Assembly: GCF_000182925.2 (NCBI RefSeq)
Contig: NC_026507.1
Coordinates: forward strand, 124,001-188,000
Direction: 5' to 3'
DNA: 64,000 bases
Source: Neurospora crassa OR74A
Lineage: Eukaryota; Ascomycota; Sordariomycetes; Sordariales; Sordariaceae
Shown: in pieces, positions 46,126-57,864 of the stretch
Layout of the letters: each line of letters opens with the position of its first letter
Position numbering within the stretch: position 1 is the first letter of the stretch
Program-made: the position numbers and the translations under genes
Notes under the pieces: generated by a model
Databases searched by the model: none
Seen by the model: only the letters and a program-made list of their open reading frames with translations
What the model was told of the DNA's origin: nothing

Positions 46126-46500
46126 TTTGCAGGTACTGGTTGAGGCAAGAGTCAGTGGTGGCTCAGTTTTGTGGGTGAGTGACAGTGTGATGGATGAGGA
46201 AGCGAGGTGGGTAGTTGTGTCTGTTGCGTGGGCAGTGAGGGGAGCGGAGGGTGTCAAAACTCACAAGACTGTAGACTGAGGTCTAGGTCAAGTCGCTGTC
46301 GAAAAACGAAAGTCTTGGTCGGTTGCTGGGGTTGATGCAGTTGCTGTCAAGAGAAAGAGATTGAGAGAAAGGCGTAAGCGAATGATTGTTGGTTGAGTGT
46401 GATGAGGAGGAAGTTTGGAAGAGGATTAGGAGGAGGGGGGAGTGGTTCTTATAGATTTCTGGAGGATAATCCACGGGGTGAGAGGAGGGTACGTACCTGG
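46126..46500 (-). promoter_or_regulatory. 5' leader of qde-2 with two probable introns
   Basis: Two GT-AG pairs of good quality lie in the leader. Intron 1 is 46496-46344: GTACGT, with a long pyrimidine stretch ending TTGACAG. Intron 2 is 46264-46136: GTGAGT, ending CAACCAG. The exon between them and the last 10 bases before the ATG form the spliced leader. Unspliced leaders would contain extra short open frames. Confidence 0.65.
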
Positions 46501-49500
46501 ATGCAAGTGCGTGAAGGGGAGCAATCAACCAGACCAGACGAGAAGAGTAAGTCTGGATGAGTCCTTTCTCTGACTCGTCTGAAGACTGTGATATGGAAGG
46601 TTTGAGGGTTGCGATGAGAAGGAGAAACGGTGAGCACGGCGAGTGTTTGCCTCGCCTAGAAGGTGGGATGACTCGCAAGGAGAAAGTGTGGTGGGGGAGA
46701 AAAAGAGTGGGAAGAGGGAAAGAAAAGTGAGAAGGAGATGAGAGGGGCAGCAACTTAACAGACGACGAGAGTGCTGCCTATGATTTGCGAGAAAGGGTCG
46801 ACTGGAAGGCACGGAGCGCAAGTATGGTCCGACACTCGGCGGCAGCTCTTGCCAGTTGCGGTCCTTTCCTGTGGTGGCCGTTTACATGAAAGTTTCGTCA
46901 CCATGAAAGATTGAACTCCGAGAATGATGAGTCCAACGCTCTCTGATATAGCGTCAAGACTGAATCACCTTCACGCGACATGGAACTGTTTACTACGTTG
47001 TGGATGAGTTCATGTCAAACACTCGGTGGATGGCGATCCCATGGTCACAAAGATGTGACAGCAACAAGATGGGGATTACTCAAGTTTGGACCTCGAAAAC
47101 TAGGGGAGAATTACTCTTCAAGCTTACAAAACTTTCTCCATTTGTGGCTACCTGTGACAGGAATCAGGAAAGAAGTTGTGATGGAGTGTCCAGGGGCAGT
47201 CATTCCATGGGATCATCAAACACTTATGACTTGCCCAGTTATCACCGTAGTCTTGACTCCCATCCTAGTGTGTTGCCACACAAGCGAAGATACTTTCACT
47301 GATGAGAGCAGGTGGAATGGTTGATGCTGTAAAGTTTCCTGTTTGCGTAAGGTAAATACTAGGTACCTTCACTTGGTAATAACGGTTGTCACGAAATCAT
47401 GGCGTGGTAGGCAAGTGCCAACCTCAAGACGGTTTGGGCCTCCAGTGGGAATGGCACCAAGTGGACGGGAGGCAATCTGGTTGGGAAGTCGCGACTCACA
47501 GTGACGGGCCATCAACCTGCTACTACTTAGCTTTTGTGCAAAACATTGTTGGGTCAACGCCCAGAGGAACGAAGGTCAGAGATCACGTCATGGTAGACGG
47601 ATTCGAAAGGCGCTTCCAGGTGAAATGTTCTTGTAGTAGGTGATGGTGCCCTCAGCTGTCGGCATTCGCAATCAGGAGAACGTCATGTGGATGATCTTCC
47701 TTTTGATGACGCTTCTTATATGATAAGCTTCACCCGCTATTTCCAATCTCTTACCAAAGGGCCATCATTTGCAAAGATGTTCACGGAGAGGGTCATGGCG
47801 GAGGAGTGGCCAGTTAGACAATCTGGGGAACTGACCCCGCCGTGCACATGGCAATCACTCTAGCAAAACATCCAATGATCCAGTCGGGACACATCCAACC
47901 TGAAACCAGATTCTGGGCCGCGACATTCTTGCAATCATGATGCTGCCGTCATCTTCTCATCGTTTCTCGGAAGTGGCAGTAGCGAAACTGAAGCTGTGGA
48001 AACTGTAAACTTCTTCATTTGCACGACTTTGATCTCCGACGATTACGGTAACAGCACCCCTAAATCGCGCCTCCACGACAGCTTCAGGAATCATTCCGAC
48101 TCAATACAAAACTGGCACAAAACAGCTGTCAACAAAAGGCAGCCGTTACTTCCCTTTGCCCTTCATCAGTCTGGGGAGCAAGCATCTTGTGAACCTTCAC
48201 TCCCCCTTCGATATTCAAAAGCTGCTCCATGTCGTCCAAACCGGGTCCAATCATCCCGGCGAACGTCTTTCAACTTTTCGGATAATCACCCTTGCCTTGG
48301 TGATCAGGTCCCATTGCTTTTTTTGCTTGAACCTTCCACCCGTTCATGTGATTGCTGGTGGTCCAGTCGAGTCTGGAGTCCGGAGTCCAGACTGTCGATG
48401 CCGACGGAAGTCACGGAGCGAATGTTGAGGAAACAGAAGGATACCACCTACCTATTTTCCCTCCCAAGTACGTTCTTAAGTTGAAACGGGACAACATCGA
48501 TATATAGGCGCACGGTTGCTTCATCTTGGGAACCAGCTCGCCTGTGAGAACCGAGAAAGCGCGCAGGATGGGGATACTTGGCTTGACTGGAGACTTCTCC
48601 CCGGTGTTTTGGAGAGTGGATTCCCGACCTGGATGGGAATACACGTGGACACAATAACCATGAAATACTACCTGATGTTCTTTTTGCCTAACCTTTTGAG
48701 TCTACTTTGGCGCTTTGTTGGTGTGGTCAAAAGTCGATGTTATCTTCATTCTATTCTCGTTCATTTCATTCCGCTTACCTCCAACCATCAACTTGCGCCG
48801 CGGAGTCCTTCCCGTCTACTGTCTACTTTCTACACTTTACCGTTTGCTGCTTCTTCGCTCCTGCCCAACCTTTGTTCCTGGCTTTTCTCCCTTGAAGTGT
48901 TGAGTTTCCTGTCATTCTGCTTCTCTAGACGTTCCTCCCTTGCCACGCCCGTCCCATGTATCAAATGAATAACGTAGAGAACCTCAACACAGGAGAAGAC
49001 CCAACAAGTTTGGCTGTTTGGGCACCCTCGTCCCTTCTCCCCACGCAACCGAACGCAACTTCCATCTGTCAACATAACCAGCTCCGATCAGAACATCCCA
49101 CTGCTCCCGTCTCATCTGTCGTCGAACCTCAACAGCCTTACTTTCTCATCTGATTTCTCCACTTTTTTCCAGGTACTTTGGTACCTTCTTCCCTCCAGCA
49201 ATATCGTCTTATCGTCTCATCTTCCATGCGAATGAAACGGAAGGTCTGGGCGGTTTGTCTTGTTCGTTGAGGTTCCTCTGGCAACTGTTTGCAAACGGTT
49301 TCTACTGGAGACAGACTGCGCGGAGACGATGCTGGAGCAGGAGACGTCAACAATGAGTTCCATAGTAGTATAAGCACCAGGTGAGCCACCTGCTGAGAAA
49401 AAGGTCAAGATTTCATTCGTGGTGTTGGTTGGGTACGCGGCGATGTGAGTTGGCCACCCCAGAGTACTCTGATTTGGTGCTGTGGTGAAATACGCCTGAT

Positions 49501-49542
49501 TTTTTTGGGCGAAGACGTAATTATTGGCTTTCCTTTTCCTTT

Positions 49543-49583
<41 letters not shown>

Positions 49584-50146
49584 GGTTGTTGTTGGTACAC
49601 AGCGAAAGATTGACGATCATGGATCATGGATCATGGACCTGGATCGTACAAGGGCAGAGCACAGCACAGCACAGCGAGGGAAATCAGAAGTGGGAGGAAG
49701 TAAGGAGCATGATACCGGAGCAACTATCTAGATGACACAACACCTAGCTAGGCTCGAACCAAAGGAAGTAATAGGTATTTAGCAATGACAGCAACTGGAA
49801 ATCTGATAATCTACCTATCGTCAGTTCATGCTAAACCTTGCTAGCGAGGAGCGCAGCGGCAGGTAGAAAGTCAAAAGCAATACCGAGGACGGCCACCGTG
49901 AGTAGGAAGAAGATTTCGTTCGTTCTCTTTCCAATTCCCTACAAATAAAGCTCAAAGTTCAAGAACCTAGCCGTAACCCACTTTCTTCTGTCCTCCACCA
50001 CATGCACATTTCTCCTGTTCCTGCAGTTGACGAACCCGATCCCTTTCCCTGTACGCTCCTCATTCGCTTTCCTGTCCATTCCCTCCAACCCAAGTACTCC
50101 ATCTCCATCTCCACCATCACTCTCATCAACCTCATTTTACCTAGTA
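46501..50146. other. 3.6-kb intergenic region with promoter of qde-2 and a 38-T run
   Basis: No supported gene. Short frames at 47000-47640 and 48000-48970 have no recognisable domain or splice structure. A run of T occupies 49545-49582. The last part before 50146 is the 3' flank of rna14. Confidence 0.5.
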
Positions 50147-53100
50147 CTAATAAGGAGGAGGAGGGTTTCCATATCTGTACCCCTGCGGCGCCGGTGGCTG
50201 TCCATACTGCTGCTGCTGCTGCTGCTGGGCCCATCCGCCATCATACTGAGCCGGAGGCGGAACACCGTACTGCGCAGCCGGAGGCGGTTCATAAGACCCG
50301 CTGGACTCCGGCCTGCCCACAGGAGCCTGGCGATACGCAGCCGTCGCACTAGCCAGTCGACTTCCCGGACCACCCGTGAACGGGCTCAGCGGTCTCCCTC
50401 CAAGCGGTCCAGGCGATTCGCGGTAGGCGTAATCCTGGGAAATGTTCCTAGCATGTCCACCGCCCTGGTAGCCACCACCACCACCACCACCACCCCCACC
50501 ACCGTAACCGCCATATCCATCTCCTTGCATCTGCTGCATCTGCTGCATCCTTTCCCGCTCCCTCTTCCAGTCCAGATACTCCGGCACCTTGACGTTCTGT
50601 AACAACGAAACCATCCGCGACGGGTTCAGTCTGTGGCTATCATAGAATTCCACGCGGGGGATCTGGCTAAGCAAGAAGGTGATGTCCCTGGCAATGGGAG
50701 CAACCTGGGAACCGGCCCCGGAGCCGCTATACGCGCCGGCTGCTCCGCCCATGCGCCGTTGTTGGTCCAGTCTGCGGCCGGCTGCGCCTTTGAGGGGAGA
50801 GGCGCCTCTAACGAAGGGGTCATGTTCGGAGCGCGCAATCTTGCGGGGGTGGTCGTCGTAGTCGCGGTCATCGAGGGGCCGCTTGGCGGCGTAGGGGGCG
50901 AAGGGAGCACCGGGACCGGCGCTGGGAGACTTGAGGCCCTGGGGACGGGGGCTGAAGCCCGCGGCGGGGGTGTCGCGCTGAGACATGGGAAGTTGGGGTT
51001 GCTGTTGTTCGATCGAGGGCATAATCATGTTCTTGGGCCGAAGCTGGGTTGTCGGGCTGACAATGATGCGAGCTGTGATAGGGTCGAATTTGTCCGAGGC
51101 ATAACGGGCCGTGAAGGCAGCAAGTTTAGGGTCTTCAGGGAAGAGCTCGGCCATGCGCTTCTCCAGCTTGGTGACTTGGGCGAGCTCGCCAAATTGGGAC
51201 TCGTATTTGTGGAAGTACTGGTAGAGGGGCTTGGCCTTGTGGACGAGTTCGGGTTTTTGGGTAAGTCTGTTGACGACGGTTTCGAAGAGGACGCGGGCGT
51301 TGGTGTGATCATCCCGAGAGTGAAGGTACTTGATGTTCTCGAGAGTAAAGTTCTCGTCCTCTGGGAAGAGTTTGGCACCGCGGTCAAAGATCTTACCACC
51401 AGCGGGATCTTTGTAAATAGTCCATTCTAGCTGAGCGACAGCCGCATAGACATCACTGGTAAGACGACCGCGAGCGCGGGCATCGTGGAATGCCTTGCGC
51501 ATGCCACCAAGCGGAACGTTCAAGCCTCCCTTGCCCTGAACACGACGCATGGCGCGGATCAAGGCGATCCACACGAAGGAAATCATCCGGGAGAGCAACT
51601 GAGTCTGCGCGGCATAACCCTTCTGGATAGCCTCAATAGGCGCCTTCTTGATGTTATCTGCCGCTCCATCGCCGTCTTCGTTGTCAGAGCCTGCCTTGGA
51701 TTCTTGCGCAGCAGTCATCTCCTGAAGCTTGGCGATCTGTGCGGCCTCCTTTTCTTTCAGGCTCTTGATCATGGCGTAAAGTGTATCCAACACCTTGTTG
51801 TAGGGTGCCTTGACTGCCTCGCCACGCTGAATCTTGGCCTCGTCATTCTCCTCAATGGGGTAGGTCGACTCGATGTGATCCGCGTGCTTGAAGGCGAGAA
51901 GCACACTTTCGGGGTTGGCTTCGATGCCCCGGATAAGAAACTCGACCCCGTTAGCATTGCCGTCCTTGGTGACCTTGTTCTCCACGGTGGTAATGTTGTT
52001 GTCGAAACACCACTGAGCCGCGTCAACCCACATCTCGGGCCAGAAACGCAGGGCCATCAAGGCCTGGTTATAGACGTAGAGGATGCGCTTTTGGTACAGA
52101 CCCGGCTGGTCCTTGTCGTCCTTGAGATCCAAGGGATCGGACTTTTCCCAAGCAATCCACTTCTTCCAAATCTCGACTTGCTCCATGAACTCCTGGTCCC
52201 CATCGAAACCAGGGGCGGGCGGAAGACGAGGTAGGTTGGTCCGGTTTAAGCCCCTGGTGATGTGCTCCAGCGCAGTGTTGGCGCTCTTAGCTGACATGTA
52301 GGATGGTGACTTTTCGCTGAGATATTTCCTGCCCGTCAACTTGTTGAGACCCATCTCGAACTGGTCGTACTCCTTCCAGAGAGTGTTGACATTAGAGATA
52401 GGCACGCAGATGGCCCGCTGGTAGGCTTTCCTGAGCTGGTCCATCTTCTGCTGATCCTGCCATTGACTTCCTCCGACCGTGCCGGGGCCAAACTTGATGA
52501 ACTGAATGTATTCTGCCCAGATCTTGCCAGAATCCTTGTCCAGACCAATGTTGTCAATCACGAACTCGTAGGCTTGGGAGACGGTTTGGCGAGCCTGGCC
52601 GGTGCTGTCGTTCAGATCATTACGACGGCGAATGTAGTCCAGATACCGGGTCCAGAGGTTGACGTTGGGAGTGGTCATAAGACACTTGGCGAAAATGCCC
52701 TCGGCTTGGGGAAAGTTATTGAGGCTGAGCTCAAGATCGAGATACTCGACCCAAATATCGGCCTGACTGTCGTTAGCTTGGACTGTTTTGTGTGCCATAG
52801 ATATGCTGACTCACGGCTTGAGGAAAGATGGCAAGGAATCTTTCATAGACCTGTCTTGCACCATCAATGTCATTCCTGGCTCTCTTTTCCTTCATCAACT
52901 CCAACCAAGCATTCATTGCGCCTCGGGGATCATCGCGGATCTGGTCTTCGTAAATGGCTACTCTATCAGGAGCCGGCTGGGTCACGGGGGTAGGGTCGAC
53001 GGCAGGGGCAGCGGAACTCGGTGTGGTCGGAACAGCTGCGGTAGTTGCGCCGGATTGGTGAGACACCTGTTGGGGCACTGGAGGTGCATTAAAAGTAGTA

Positions 53101-53702
53101 GCACCAGCATTGTCTTGGACGGTCAATGTGGCAGTCTGGGGAGCAGGAGAATGCGACTGAGGAGCAGCAGTAGCAGAGGCGGAAGCCGGAGCTGGAGCAG
53201 AACCACCACTTGATGAAGCACCAGAGCCCGTCTCTTTATGCACAACTTGGTGTGGTTGCTGTTGCTGTTGCTGCTGCTGTTGTTGTTGTGGTTCACCATC
53301 ATCATCACCATCTTCATCCTCGTCGTCAGAGTCTCCCACTAAGAAGCCTCCAGCGGTCCGAGGTTTCTTAGCCACGGGGGCGGCAGGCTGGGGAGCGGTC
53401 TTGGAATCTTCTTGAGCAGGGGCAGAAGGAGGAGCGGGAACAGAAGACGTGACGACAGAGGCAGGATCGTAGTCGTCACCCACATCATCGGTGTTTCCAT
53501 CTTGCGATGGGTGATCACCTAGGTCATTAGGGTTTGATTCAACGGAGTATTCTGCTTCTTGATGTTCCGAGCTATGCTGAATATCTTGTTGCTCGCTGCC
53601 CTCAGCCTCCCCGTATTGTTCGCTGCCATCAGCCTCGCCATAGTCCTCTTGCTCCTCCCACGAGGCAGCGTTAATGTTTGTGGGGTCGTAGTCGTCGGAC
53701 AT
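50147..53702 (-). CDS. rna14: mRNA 3'-end processing protein Rna14 (CstF-77), 1167 aa
   Basis: Exon 1 is 53702-52815 and exon 2 is 52762-50147. The 52-nt intron has GTGAGT, a GCTAAC branch site and GTCAG, and joins in phase 0 (FLAIFPQA / ADIWVEYLDLELSLNNF). Rna14 is a subunit of cleavage factor IA. It dimerises through HAT repeats and links Rna15 and Pcf11 to the poly(A) machinery. The first 230 residues are acidic and low in complexity, with a polyQ run. HAT repeats follow (YERFLAIFPQA..., WTRYLDYIRRRN, VFEFVIDNIGLDKDSGKIWAEYIQF-like). The Suf domain is near residues 650-860. The tail is Gly/Pro/Gln-rich. It is divergent from asf1, 1.7 kb away. Confidence 0.92.
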
Positions 53703-55378
53703 GTTTTGTGAGTTCAAGTTGGAATCGAAGATGGAAGCGGTTTATCCTAGCTTTGGAAGAACGGTATTTCTCGTGGAAGTGAACGGGGTGTGGTCGAGGC
53801 GCGTCGATATCGCAGGGCGGCAAAGAGAACAGTCGGAATCAGGGCCGTGGAGACGGGTGACCTATGCTTGCATATTGCTGCTACGGTAGGTGCTGCGGCT
53901 GTAGCTAGCTGTATATGTAGCTATAGCTGTCGGGGTCCGTCACAGTCGCGGTCGCGCAGTTTGAGGGTCGATGGGGGGAGGAGAGGTCAAAGTCAAAAAG
54001 AGCTAGGTGATAACCAGTTGACTGGACACCAACAAAGAATCCACCCAGAGGGTGTGGAAAAAGAAAAAGAAGAAAAAAAGACTTGTTGATATTGCGCAAA
54101 TACTATCGTATTCCAGAATCCGTCGGAGAGGATGGGCGAATATCGCAAGGTCCAGTTGGAGTCGGTGTGGATTTGTATTTTGTTGTGTGTGTTGTTGTTC
54201 GTTTCCTTGTCGTCGAATGGAAGATTGGATGCAAAAGAAAGGCCAAAGTTGGAAAGCGGACATCCAACGACAGAACTCACATTGCCCGAGCTTTGACAGT
54301 TCTGCTGCACTCACTGCTGCAGTCACTCACTGAAAGCAAAAGTCCGTCGCGACGCTAGAGCGCACTCCATGGAGTCCATGGAAGTTCAATGGACGACGCT
54401 GAGTGGTCGGATTCTTTCAAATTATGGGTTCTTCTGCTGCCTCTTTTTTCAAAGCTTCAGAGGATCCACTCCCGGGCCGTCCAACAGCAAACCATCCACA
54501 TGAGGCTGAAAGTGGCTGGCAGCTTGGAATCATGTGGCTTCTTCGCTCCGTCGGGTTCTGGCCCGATGCCTGCCACACCAAGACGTTGGATTGCCGGCGG
54601 CAAGACTACTGTACTACTACGCCCTACAAGCGGGAAACGCGTTCCTGTTCGTCCACTTCTTTCAATTTACGCGACTCACACCACTGCACATGTCCCGCCT
54701 GTAGAGGTACTTATCAGGCACCAGCACAATGGACACAGAAGGAGCAGAACTGAAGACGGAAAGATACACCGTGAAACGAATTTCAAAGCCATCGGAACCG
54801 CTTCTGTGTTATAGTTTCGGTTGGTAAATATACCAAATGTATCAATACGTCTCAAGTGTAATGAAATAGGAACAGCTCTGCCCGCGTGTGCAATGTAATG
54901 TCCATGATAGGCGCCGTCCTGTCCCTCTTCCATTCAGTTTCGTTGCAGTCCAGTTCTTGTCCCACTCCAACTGGCCATTTCCCCTCGCAGTCCGCAATGC
55001 ACAGTCCTGTCCCGTAGGTCTTGTCTTGTCCCCCTCCTTGCATAATTAAGCTGGCTGGACTTGACTTTGACAGACCACGCTCCACTTTCTTCTCCAATCT
55101 CCTCCTCCACCAAAACAAACACCACATCCACGCAAGACAAGCCAGCAACCAGCAAGTCTTGGCCCAAAGCATCTTCTTCCCTCCTTCTTCTTCTCTCCCT
55201 TGTCCAGGGAGTTGTCTATTCGTACTGCTGTATCATCACTTGGTACATTCCTTCTACCAACTATAAATACTTGCGCGACTAGATACCACCACCATCACCA
55301 TCACCATCACCACTCCTTGAGTGCGACATCTTCACATCTTTGTCAGTTTGCCCACGCGGCAACATCACCACCGCCAAG
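53703..55378. other. Intergenic region between rna14 and asf1 (divergent promoters)
   Basis: The two genes diverge, so both promoters lie here. No further gene is supported; frames of up to 140 codons have no recognisable features. A TATAAATA lies at 55262. Confidence 0.6.
55262..55269 (+). promoter_or_regulatory. Possible TATA box of asf1
   Basis: TATAAATA, 110 bp before the ATG and followed by a leader with CAC/CAT repeats. Confidence 0.45.
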
Positions 55379-56480
55379 ATGTCTGTCGTCTCGCTTCTCG
55401 GGGTCAATGTCATGAACAACCCCGCCAAGTTCACCGACAAGTATCTCTTCGAAATCACCTTTGAATGCCTTGAGCATCTCGAGAAGGGTATGCTTCTCCT
55501 CCTCCTCCCTCTTCTCGCCCCTCATTCGCATTTCTTCGCGTCGTGATCTTGGCGCTAACCGTCGCGTATGCGTATCAGACCTCGAATGGAAGCTCACCTA
55601 TGTCGGCTCGGCCACCTCGGATAACTACGACCAGGAACTCGACTCCCTCCTCGTCGGCCCCATTCCCGTTGGCGTCAACAAGTTTATTTTCGAGGCCGAG
55701 CCTCCTGACACAAAGCGCATCCCTATCGACGAGCTTCTGGGCGTCACGGTGATACTGTTGACGTGCGCCTACGACGGTCGCGAGTTTGTGCGCGTTGGGT
55801 ACTATGTTAACAACGAGTACGAGAGCGAGGAGCTCATTAATGATCCGCCCCCAAAGCCCGTCATTGAGAAGATTCGCCGCAACGTCCTGGCCGAGAAGCC
55901 AAGAGTCACGCGATTTGCCATCAAGTGGTATGTGTCACCCTGATACGATGTTAAAGTTTTTGCATTGCCTCTGCCTGCGATGGCGCGACCCGACGGCGCG
56001 GAAGGACGCGGCAAGCCCCACTGGCCCTCCCTTCTGTCTTAGTTGCCCAGCAACACACTCTCCCTACTTACAACTGTCTCTCTCCCTTTACCCCATATTC
56101 ATGCTAACACCATCAACCACAGGGACTCTGAAGCCTCCGCTCCTCCTGAATTCCCTCCCGAACAGCCTGAAGCCGACGAGGTCGCCGACGAAGAAGAGTA
56201 TGGTGCCGATGAACTCGCCGAACAATCGAGCATCGCCGACCCCGCCGTCAACGGTGGCATGGAAGTTGAGGGCCAGCCAAATGGCGCCATCGTGATTGAG
56301 GAAGACGAGATGTCCGAAGACGGCAGCGTCGATCTTGAGAACGAATCCGAGGACGAGCTGGACGGTGAAGGCGACGCCGAGGGCGAGCTCGAGCAAGGAC
56401 AGGATGAGGACATCGAGATGGGCGATGAGATGGAGATCGATGACCACCCAAAGCAGCAGGGCATGGCCATGGCTCAATAG
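55379..56480 (+). CDS. asf1: Histone chaperone Asf1, 271 aa
   Basis: Exons are 55379-55487, 55579-55927 and 56123-56480. The introns (91 and 195 nt) begin GTATGC and GTATGT, end ATCAG and CACAG, and restore an Asp codon (EK-DLEW) and a Trp codon (IKW-DSE). Asf1 binds an H3-H4 dimer and hands it to CAF-1 or HIR for nucleosome assembly. The conserved core of about 155 residues is complete ([103 protein letters not shown]). The remaining 115 residues are a strongly acidic tail (Asp/Glu runs), usual in fungi. Confidence 0.96.
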
Positions 56481-57864
56481 AGTGAGACCATGGAAGAGGA
56501 CGAGGAGACGTTGAATGTTAGCCCTCTGTGGGATTCGGAAATGGGGACTGCAGGAAATTACCACAAAAGGCGAGGTTCTTCGAGAAAGGATCATTGGTCT
56601 GTGATCATGGGGCCGTGAAGAGCGATGGATGGGATACCAAGAGCTTCAATATCCTGCGGTCGAGGCCAAGCTGTGCAGCTGATACAAGCAAGCGGATGGG
56701 AAACGGCTGGGTTCTCCCACTCTCACTGGATACTGTTTGTCTACATTCCAACCAAGGGGGCGGTGTGATTGAGAGGGTCATCAGCCGGATGAGATGGAGT
56801 CCCGGCGATTGTTGTCTTGTGCTTACCGCTCAGCTTCCCTCGTTTGGATGCGGGCAGTGAGTGGGTGGAGGCTGACGAGTTATGTCTCTTTGATTGCTTT
56901 CTGTGTGTTGCCGTGTCGATCCGTGTTATCTGTTGCTTTTGCGAAACATACATCGTTGCTGGCTGCATGGTGCTGGTGGCGTGTTATCATACCCTACTTT
57001 TAGAAAGCAAAGAACATGGAAGAAAGAGAGAATTGATTGGGATCAGTCCGTACCCTATATTGCTGTTCTCGCTGTAAAACTCATGTCTTGATTTCTCAAT
57101 GTTCCAATGTCTTCAGGTTCGCCCCTTTCAGGCTCCGGTGCCTCCTCCATGGTGTCGCTAGCATAAGTTCTTCCAGGAAAAAATTATTACAAAAATAATA
57201 AGAAATAAAAAAAAAAGAAAAAAAAAATTTATAAAAAAAAAGTTTAATCAAAAAACTTATCTAAGTCGTTGTGTCTGTGGGTTGGTTTATGATTGGTTTT
57301 GACCAATTTCACTGGTCGTCAATTCGGGGGTATCGGGACGTTCGGTGATGTCTAGGTAGGTAGTTGAATGGGTTCAAGATGAATAAATGTTCGATAGAAA
57401 TGTTGACCCGACTTGTTGATGGCCTGTGATACCGAGAGGTCAATCGCTAGATATACAGCCAGCCGGTCCCTGGACAAAAGGGACACAGGTCTACATTATG
57501 GAACAGCGGTTGGACGTGATGTCTTAGTAGCCACCACGTAAGGTTAGGTGGGTAAGGAGAATACAAATAGGGCGTGGTAGGTAGGTACATGTAGGTAATT
57601 AGTTTCATCTACAACGACGTTCCATGAGGGTTGTCATTCATCCTACGGGACATCGTACAGTACATAATAATCCGTGTGGTTTTATTTTGGTACTTTTCCT
57701 ACACAACCAAAAGAGGCAAAATATCGAAAGGATTTACCTAGTACCCAGTACCCAGTACTTCATGAGGTATCTCTACAGCCAACGAGCAACAAGCAACAGC
57801 TCCCATCCTATCTACCTTACATCCAGCTACTCCTCCAACGCAGAAGGCTTTTCCTCTCTCTTCT
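56481..57864. other. Intergenic region between the converging asf1 and utp22 genes
   Basis: It holds the 3' ends of both genes. An A-rich segment (57177-57242) breaks up the normal composition. CTAGGTAGGTAG and GTAGGTAGGTAC runs occur near 57350 and 57578. No gene is seen. Confidence 0.6.

Noticed and set aside
46126-46257. N-terminal extension of qde-2 by 44 codons
   Set aside because: No ATG in the extension, and it reads through a clean GT-AG intron.
52763-52798. Rna14 splicing at the nearer ACAG acceptor
   Set aside because: With the GTGAGT donor this shifts the frame. The farther GTCAG acceptor keeps phase 0, has a GCTAAC branch site and restores the family's sequence.
54389-54814. Plus-strand open frame of 141 codons between rna14 and asf1
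   Set aside because: No recognisable features; it overlaps two other unrelated frames and lies in a divergent promoter region.
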